The notes under the pieces: generated by a model | Seen by the model: the letters and a program-made list of their open reading frames with translations, nothing else | The model's database searches: none | Told to the model about the DNA's origin: nothing | Assembly: GCA_951799425.1 (NCBI GenBank) | Contig: OX637394.1 | Span: 39,798,142-39,862,141, forward strand | DNA length: 64,000 nucleotides | Source: Ilex aquifolium | Taxonomy: Eukaryota; Streptophyta; Magnoliopsida; Aquifoliales; Aquifoliaceae | Direction of reading: 5' to 3' | Made by a program: the position numbers and the translations under genes | In this document: piece after piece, positions 57,539 to 64,000 of the stretch | Layout: each line of letters begins with the position of its first letter | Numbering within the stretch: the stretch's first letter is position 1

Positions 57539-59935
57539 TGTAAAACCCTGAAAAATTTGAACTTTTTCCGAAAAAGGGCAAAATGGTAATTTGCCACTAT
57601 AATGCGGAAATAAAATACTCATGTTTCTAGAGCTCGGATGACACAACGGACTTCGTCGTTAAATTCGTATAACGGAATCTTGTTACCCTGTCAAATTTCA
57701 TCGAATTCCGAGATAGTCGAATTTTGCACGTATTTCGAAACGACTGGGTGGCGGCTGACCTCAAAATGGGCCCCACAAATAAATTTTATAAAAATTCCTT
57801 ATAATTGAATTAAATTTCAAATAAAATTAATTTGAACTTAAACCGGGATGAAATAAATCGTTTCGGGGCGAAAACGGACCCAGAAATAAGGGAACGTGCG
57901 GCGCGATGTGGACCGCGCATTTAAATGCTATAAATAGGGGAAAATATCTGATTTTCCCCACTGGTTTCAGCTGAGCTCTCACGTTGGAAGAGAGGAAAGA
58001 GAGAGAAGAGAGAAAATCAAATTTCAAAGCTTTCTCCTTCGATTCCCGGAGTTCTGCCGGTCGGAATCTGTCGAACCAAGAGTTAAAGTCGATCCTCTCG
58101 ATGAGGGCTACGCAATCACACTAAGAACGAGAGATTTCGCCGAAGATCCAAGAAATGACTTTGGAAAATCAAGAGCTTTGGGGTTTGGGAGTTGTTCTTG
58201 AGGTTCTCCACACTTCATCTCACGCTCCAAGAGGTAGGGTTCCCTCCTACCTTGGTTTATTTCTCACCTAGGGTTTCCCTAGGAAAGGGTTAGGTTATAT
58301 AACATGCCTATTGTTATGGAAAAAGAGGAAATGGGTATAGAAATGGTTCATTTTGAGTATTATCTTGAAAATTGATATATGAGAGTTCCTTGTGAATTTC
58401 TTGGAAATTGTGGTATTGAGTTCTTATGCTATGTGTTTTGAAAATGCTCTTATGATTAGAGTATGTTTTGAACATGAAATTATGTGATAACATGTTAGTT
58501 ATTGTTGTCGATATATGCTTAGTAATATATTGCCGGTATGATGATATTTGGTGATTTTATGACTATGAGATAAATTGCCATGATATATGTTGAATTGGTA
58601 GTAGTCGCTCATTTGGCACTCATTGCATCTTGGGCATGATATTGACATCACATTCATGGGCATTAGTCATGAGTTTGGGTGTGTGGGTATGCATGTAGAT
58701 CAAGCACCATATTTGGTGGTTGATATGTAGGCTCGGGAAAGTTGGATCGAAGATCCGGCTGAGTTGCATGGTTGCATGGAAAAACTTGTGTTGGGTATAG
58801 CAAGAAGGGCTAGACACTCCCTCGGGTGCAAATCCCAGCTATTGGTTTATACACTTCCGTCGGTGCAAGTCCAAAAAAGTGTAACGGCGTACGGAGCCGG
58901 TGGTGCGATTCCAAAAATCCGTTGCCCAATAAAGACACATGGTTTTGTTTTATAAAATACTCATTCAATGAGTGTCATCCAACAATGATTCGATTTGTTA
59001 ACAAATGAGTTTTTATTAAAACAATCGTTGGATGGATTTTTGTCAAAAGACGATTTTACTTCACAAGTGCATTGCATTGTATTGTGGGAGTTAGTGAGGA
59101 CTCGGATTAAAGTTGCATGAATGAGTTCATCTCATTTCATAGCATGGCATGGAGATTCCTCTCATGGGATTACAAAATCTTGTTTGGAATGTACGTTGGT
59201 TGTGAAATTGCATGTGACATTGCATGTGCATCTAGGTTGGGGAGTAGCCTCTGTAGGGGATACTCTATTGAGCGTAGCTCACCCTATACGGGAAAACATT
59301 TCAGGTGGGAGATACACACCGGTGGATGACGTTCACTCACGGCCCCAAGGATGAAGAGAGGCCGCTTGTGGCTCACTTTTGAAATTTTTGTAAACTAAGT
59401 AGGAAAACTTAGTTTTGAACATGTAAAATCGTGTAATTGATTATAATAGAACTTGTACTAAACATGTTTTGATGTATAAATCCATGTTGTATAAGTTGGG
59501 AATGGTTTTGGTAATGTTTAGAATGGATTGGAATTGGAAAACAGGAGAAATATGCAAAAGTGGGCAGAGCGTACCGGTACAGTGTACCGGTACAGAGCTG
59601 TCCAGAAGGCAGAGCGTACCGGTACTACCAGGACCAGTGAGCCCACCGTACCGGTACACTCTCCAAAACTCAGAATTTTTTTATTCTTTTGCCAAGTCTT
59701 TGGGCTATGTTTTCCTTCCTTCCAATGTTATAAATGGACAATAATAAGATATCAATGGTAGTATATTGGACCTCGGATGGGTCAACCAACCGAAAGTAAT
59801 TGGACTTGTATTTTTTATAAATCCTAGTAAGGGAATGTGGTGCCGCGGTGTCGGGCTAACCGGCATCCACGGGTATTCCGCGGGTTGATTGGTAATCTGG
59901 GTTAATTACGGACACCCGGTTTTAGGGGTGTCACA
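57539..59935 (+). mobile_element. solo gypsy LTR (2.4 kb) inside the viral copy
   Basis: Starts TGTAAAACCCTG and ends GGGGTGTCACA, with GAAC (or AGAAC) duplicated at 57535-57538 and 59936-59939. The empty site is preserved in the minus viral copy near 36900. It shares blocks with the LTRs at 33491 and 30786. Four perfect GTACCGGTAC palindromes lie at 59571, 59584, 59616 and 59648. A TATAAATAGGG lies at 57929. No coding domain; short frames across it are not genes. Confidence 0.88.
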
Positions 59936-62900
59936 GAACAAATTCTAGAAATTCTTTTAGATTTTCTGATAAATCAGAAACTTCATCAGTTCATTATACT
60001 CCTATTAGAAGATCTACTTCTTCGGTCTCAAATCGAAGGAGAGATAAAAAACCCGCAATTGAAGGTATAAAAACCTCTTGTAATCAAATTCCCCATGGAA
60101 TTTATAGAAAAGATAAAGAAACTTTTAATGAATCTTCTCTAGAAGAAGATTATATTGATCCAACTCCATCCGAAATCGGATTCCAACTATAGTCTTTATG
60201 GATTTACACCAAAAAGAATTTGCTGTTAATAGAAAAAAAATAAATGCAGAATTTAATCTTCCTAAATATAAAGAATTTAGAGATTGGTATTTTAAAACTA
60301 TGAGTCAAGAAGAGCTCAAGAATTATAAAGAAATGTTTTACCTTTATATAGAAAAAGAAAAAATGATAATTCCTTTTGTTACTTGGTTTTTAACATATTA
60401 TGCTCCATCAAATATATATCAGTTAAATGAAATTAAAATTTTCTTCCCTGACATTGAAGAAATAGAGTTTATAAATGAGCTCAAGAAAAAATTAAAAAAC
60501 ATTTCTCAAACAATAATTGTAGACCCCCCTAACTTGAAATCAATGCATTATTTGATGAATCTCCCAAAAACTATCCAGACAAAACTTTCCATAAAAAGAT
60601 TCAAGATAGGGACAAAAGCTATAAAGGCTACAAAAAAGGTAAGTCTACCAAGTCCTTTAAATTATTTAAAGAAAAAGACAAAAAGACTAAAAAATGCTTT
60701 GACGAAAGAAATATAAAATGCTTTAAGTGTGGAAAAATTGGACATGTTGCCTCCACATGCTATTATTATAAAGATAGAAAAGCTATAAATAGATTAAGTA
60801 TAAATACTTTGACTAAGTCACAAATATTAATTCTTGATCTTATTGATAAAATTCAAGATCCAGATTCCAAAAGAAAAGCTATTGAACAATATTTATAGAT
60901 AAATTCAGAAGAAAAGAGACCATCAATGTCTCAGCCTTATTTACTAAAAGAAGTCCTTAATATGATAGAAAACATAATAGTTGATAATTTCCATATAAAA
61001 GAAATTTCTCCCACTACGATACAAGATTTAAATGGAGAAATCCATTATATAAAAGATGACATAAAAGTCATAAAACAAAGACTATTGGCTTTAGAAAAAA
61101 AATGTCAATCAAGGAAAATGACATAAATGCATTCAACTCTTATGATACTGAATACTTAAATGTATTAGAAAAAATAACTTTTCAGAAATGGTTTGTTAAA
61201 ATTATTCTTGTGATAAATCAAGATTTTACTGTTGAAACAATTGTTTTAATTGATAGCGGAGCAAATATGAATTGCATAAAAGCAGGATTAATTCCTACTA
61301 AATATTTTGAAAAAACTACTTAGTCAGTAAGTACTACTGATGGTTCGAAATTAAATATAAACTTTAAACTTTCTAATGTTTACATATGTAATGAAGGAAT
61401 TTGTATTCCTACCACTTTTATGCTTATTGATAATTTAAATCAATTAGTAATTTTGGGAACACCATTCTTATCTATGATTGAACCCATAGAAAAAATTGAT
61501 TCTAAAGGAATTCTGATTACCATAAATGGTAAACAAATATTATTTAAATTTATAACTCCACCACAATTAAAGTTGATAAATCAAATAAAAGAAAATTTGA
61601 TTTATAAAGAAAATCAATTAAATTTTTTAAAAGAAGATATAAAAATCTTAAGTTTATCTAACAAACTTAATTCTCTTGAATATAAACACAGAATAAAAGA
61701 AATTGAAAATAAAATAACTATAGAGATATGTAATACTCTTCCTACTGCATTTTGGAATAGGAAAAAATATATTGTAACTCTTCCTTATCTTAAGGAATTT
61801 AATGAAAAGGATATCCCCACTAAGGCTAGACCAACTCAAATGAATCAAGAATATTTGGAACTGTGTAAAAAAAAAATTGATTCTTTAATGGAAAAATCAT
61901 TAATTCGAAAAAGTTATTCATCTTGGAGTTGTGCAGCGTTTTACGTAAATAATGCTACAGTAAAAGAACATTGAGTTCCTAGGTTAGTAATAAATTATAA
62001 ACATTTAAATAATGTATTGTAATGGATTAGATATCCCATTCTCAATAAAAAGGATTTATTATCTCGATTATATAATGCTAAGATCTTTTCTAAGTTTGAC
62101 TTAAAGTCAAGTTATTGACAAATCCAAATTGTTGAATAAGACAGGTATAAAACTGCTTTCACAGTACCTTTTAGACATTATGAATGGAATGTTATATCTT
62201 TTAGTCTTAAAAATGCTCCATCTGAATTTCAGAATATTATGAATGATATATTTAATCCTTATTATGTATTTTGCATAGTTTATATTGATGATATACTAAT
62301 ATTTTCTGATTGTATTGATCAACATTTTAAACATTTGAATAAATTCATTCATGTTGTTAAACAAAATGGATTAGTTCTTTCTGTTGTTAAAATAAAACTA
62401 TTTCAATTAAAAGTCAGATTTTTAGGACATTATATTGAACATGAGAATATAGTCCCAATCGAAAGAAGTATTGACTTTGCATCCAAATTTTCGGATGAAA
62501 TTAAAGATAAAAGGCAATTATAAAGATTTTTGGGAAGTTTAAATTATTTAACAGTTTTTTATCAAAATCTTGCAAAAGATACTGCTATTTTGAATTCCAG
62601 ACTTAAGAAGAATCCATCTCCTTGGACAGATCTTCATACTGAAGCAGTAAGAAAAATTAAGCTTAAAGCTAAGCATTTATCATGCATTTCATTGGTAAAA
62701 CTCGAATGGTATAAAATTGTTGAAACTGATGCTGCAGATATAAGATATGGAGGCATTCTTAAACAAATAGATCACAATACTTAAAAAGAATTACTTATTA
62801 GATTTACCTCTGTTAAATGGGGATCTACTCAATTAAACTATTCTATTATTAAAAAAGAAATTTTATCCATTGTAAAATGCATAAGTAAATTTCAAGATGA

Positions 62901-63126
62901 TCTATTAAATTAAGAATTTTTACTAAGAATTGATTATAGCTCTGCCAATAATGTTCTTGAACAAGATGTTAAGAACATTGCTTCTAAACAAATTTTTGCA
63001 ATATGACAGGCTATTTTATCTGTCTTTGATTTTAAGATTGAATACGTTAAAGGTGAATTAAATTCTCTTCCCGAATTTTTAACTAGGAAATTTTTGCAGG
63101 GTTCTCATGAATCGAGGCCAGAGTAA
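59936..63126 (+). pseudogene. endogenous caulimovirid, plus copy: capsid remnant, protease, RT, RNase H
   Basis: Continuation of ORF1 after the solo LTR. It opens with a Ser/Arg linker, then a coat-protein N-terminal part open at 60198-60530. The core with GWWDNYL found at 27.4 kb is missing. A basic region with a frameshift and the zinc knuckle CFKCGKIGHVASTC (60719-60760) follow. A predicted helical segment (60926-61126) precedes the aspartic protease with VLIDSGANMNCI (61245-61280). RT has YIDDILIFS at 62281-62307. RNase H starts near TDAADIRYGGIL (about 62725-62760) and ORF1 ends at TAA 63124. In-frame stops include those at about 61321, 61972, 62116, 62140 and 62521, so it cannot be expressed as one protein. 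Confidence 0.88.
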
Positions 63127-64000
63127 TAATCGTGGCCGAGACCACAGTAGAGGAAGGCTTGGCGGAAGAGCCCAGGTCAATGCTTATTATCCCCTTTTAA
63201 CTGAATCTTGCAAGCTTAAAGTTGTTAATAACCAACTTCTTAAAGAAACATCACATAAATGTGATGCAGGATCTTCACATAAAAGTGATGATAAAGATAA
63301 TGATGGTTATACCATCGTAAGATCTAAAAAATCAATTAAAGAGGCTTTAATAGCCAAACCTAAGTTAAACTACACATAGTTAAATACTCTGCCTGCTTAT
63401 AGCAGTATAATGATATTGGATGATGAATATATTAATTGGATGACCGATCCATATTATATTGCAAAAAGATTTATGACTTTGGATAAAGCCTTCTTATTTT
63501 CTGGAAATAAAGACAAAAAATATTACGAAAATATTCTAAAAGAAACTGACTCTGTCAAGTTCTAGAGATTTTTTAATTATAATTCAAATCGTATTGATCT
63601 TCAATATAGTAAAGTCATCATATTAAGGGTAATATCTGCTAAAGACTAGGTTTTAATCTTGTTCTCCCCCAGAACACTAAGAACTTCTCCATATACGGAG
63701 TATAATTTTTTTGATTATATTGATGCTTGGAATAATACTTTCTTATATGAAGCTATAAATTTAAAGCATACATGGTTCTTTCAATTCACTGAAACCTGTA
63801 TGGAAATTCCTAACTGGTTTTATGATTGGTGGGAAACTCATGACGCTATTAACATGATATATCCTGCACCTATGAAAAAATTATTTGACTTGCATAAAGA
63901 CAAAAGTCCGTCCTTAAAGGACAATAATATTGAAGCCAAGCCCATTATTAATTTTTCCATCGAATTGTTCGTTCCATGGATTTGGTTGTGGACTTTGGCT
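63107..64000 (+). pseudogene. endogenous caulimovirid ORF2, unknown function (runs off window)
   Basis: The ATG at 63107 overlaps the last 20 bases of ORF1 in another frame. The start is Gly/Arg-rich (MNRGQSNNRGRDHSRGRLGG), suggesting nucleic-acid binding. It is open to a TAG at 63377, then continues in frame with a conserved-looking part (DEYINWMTDPYYIAKRFMTL at about 63424-63483) broken by stops near 63562 and 63648. Later motifs include WFYDWWETHD (about 63810-63840). It is still running at 64000. A second ORF of unknown role after the polyprotein is the florendovirus layout; no function can be given. Confidence 0.7.

Noticed and set aside
59571-59657. CRISPR-like array of GTACCGGTAC repeats
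   Set aside because: The repeat is only 10 bp with irregular spacing, inside a plant LTR. CRISPR arrays are not expected in a nuclear plant genome.

Overview
This is plant nuclear DNA, most likely from a eudicot. Genes have short exons, GT-AG introns and AT-rich spacers, and most of the window is transposable elements. I support three intact protein-coding genes. Two are tandem paralogues of plastid-type solanesyl diphosphate synthase (SPS; 7764-12134 and 21917-24906). The third is a mitochondrial inner membrane protease subunit 1-like signal peptidase (38431-40887). All three lie on the + strand. The species cannot be named from this sequence.

Layout. 0-7 kb: two hAT-type elements, a foldback element and a heavily mutated Ty3/gypsy element. 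7.7-12.1 kb: SPS copy 1. 12.9-15.4 kb: a foldback MITE, then a non-autonomous Helitron with a CCACC-rich minisatellite and a three-LTR TRIM nested in it. 16-20.6 kb: two solo LTRs of one family in opposite orientation, on either side of a hAT element that contains another hAT. 21.9-24.9 kb: SPS copy 2, with MITEs in its introns. 27-38 kb: remains of an endogenous caulimovirid (florendovirus-like) broken by several LTR insertions. 38.4-40.9 kb: the IMP1-like gene. 41-51 kb: MITEs, a second Helitron copy, a tandem trio of MITEs and a cytochrome P450 exon fragment beside a third Helitron piece. 51.5-56 kb: a broken Tat/Ogre-like gypsy element and another LTR. 56.4-64 kb: a second caulimovirid copy, inverted relative to the first, interrupted by a clean 2.4 kb solo LTR and running off the window end.

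Function. SPS makes the C45 prenyl chain of plastoquinone-9, and the two copies keep identical exon phases and both Asp-rich motifs. The IMP1-like protease matures proteins exported to the mitochondrial intermembrane space. The genes share no operon-like logic. Everything viral is a degenerate genomic copy with many stops.

Many element boundaries rest on target-site duplications (TSDs) read directly from the sequence. Family names come from recognition only, without database search. I found no clear previously undescribed biological system. The best leads are the Helitron-P450 junction, the multi-LTR TRIM, the nested viral locus with a missing capsid core, and the clusters of short palindromes inside two LTRs.
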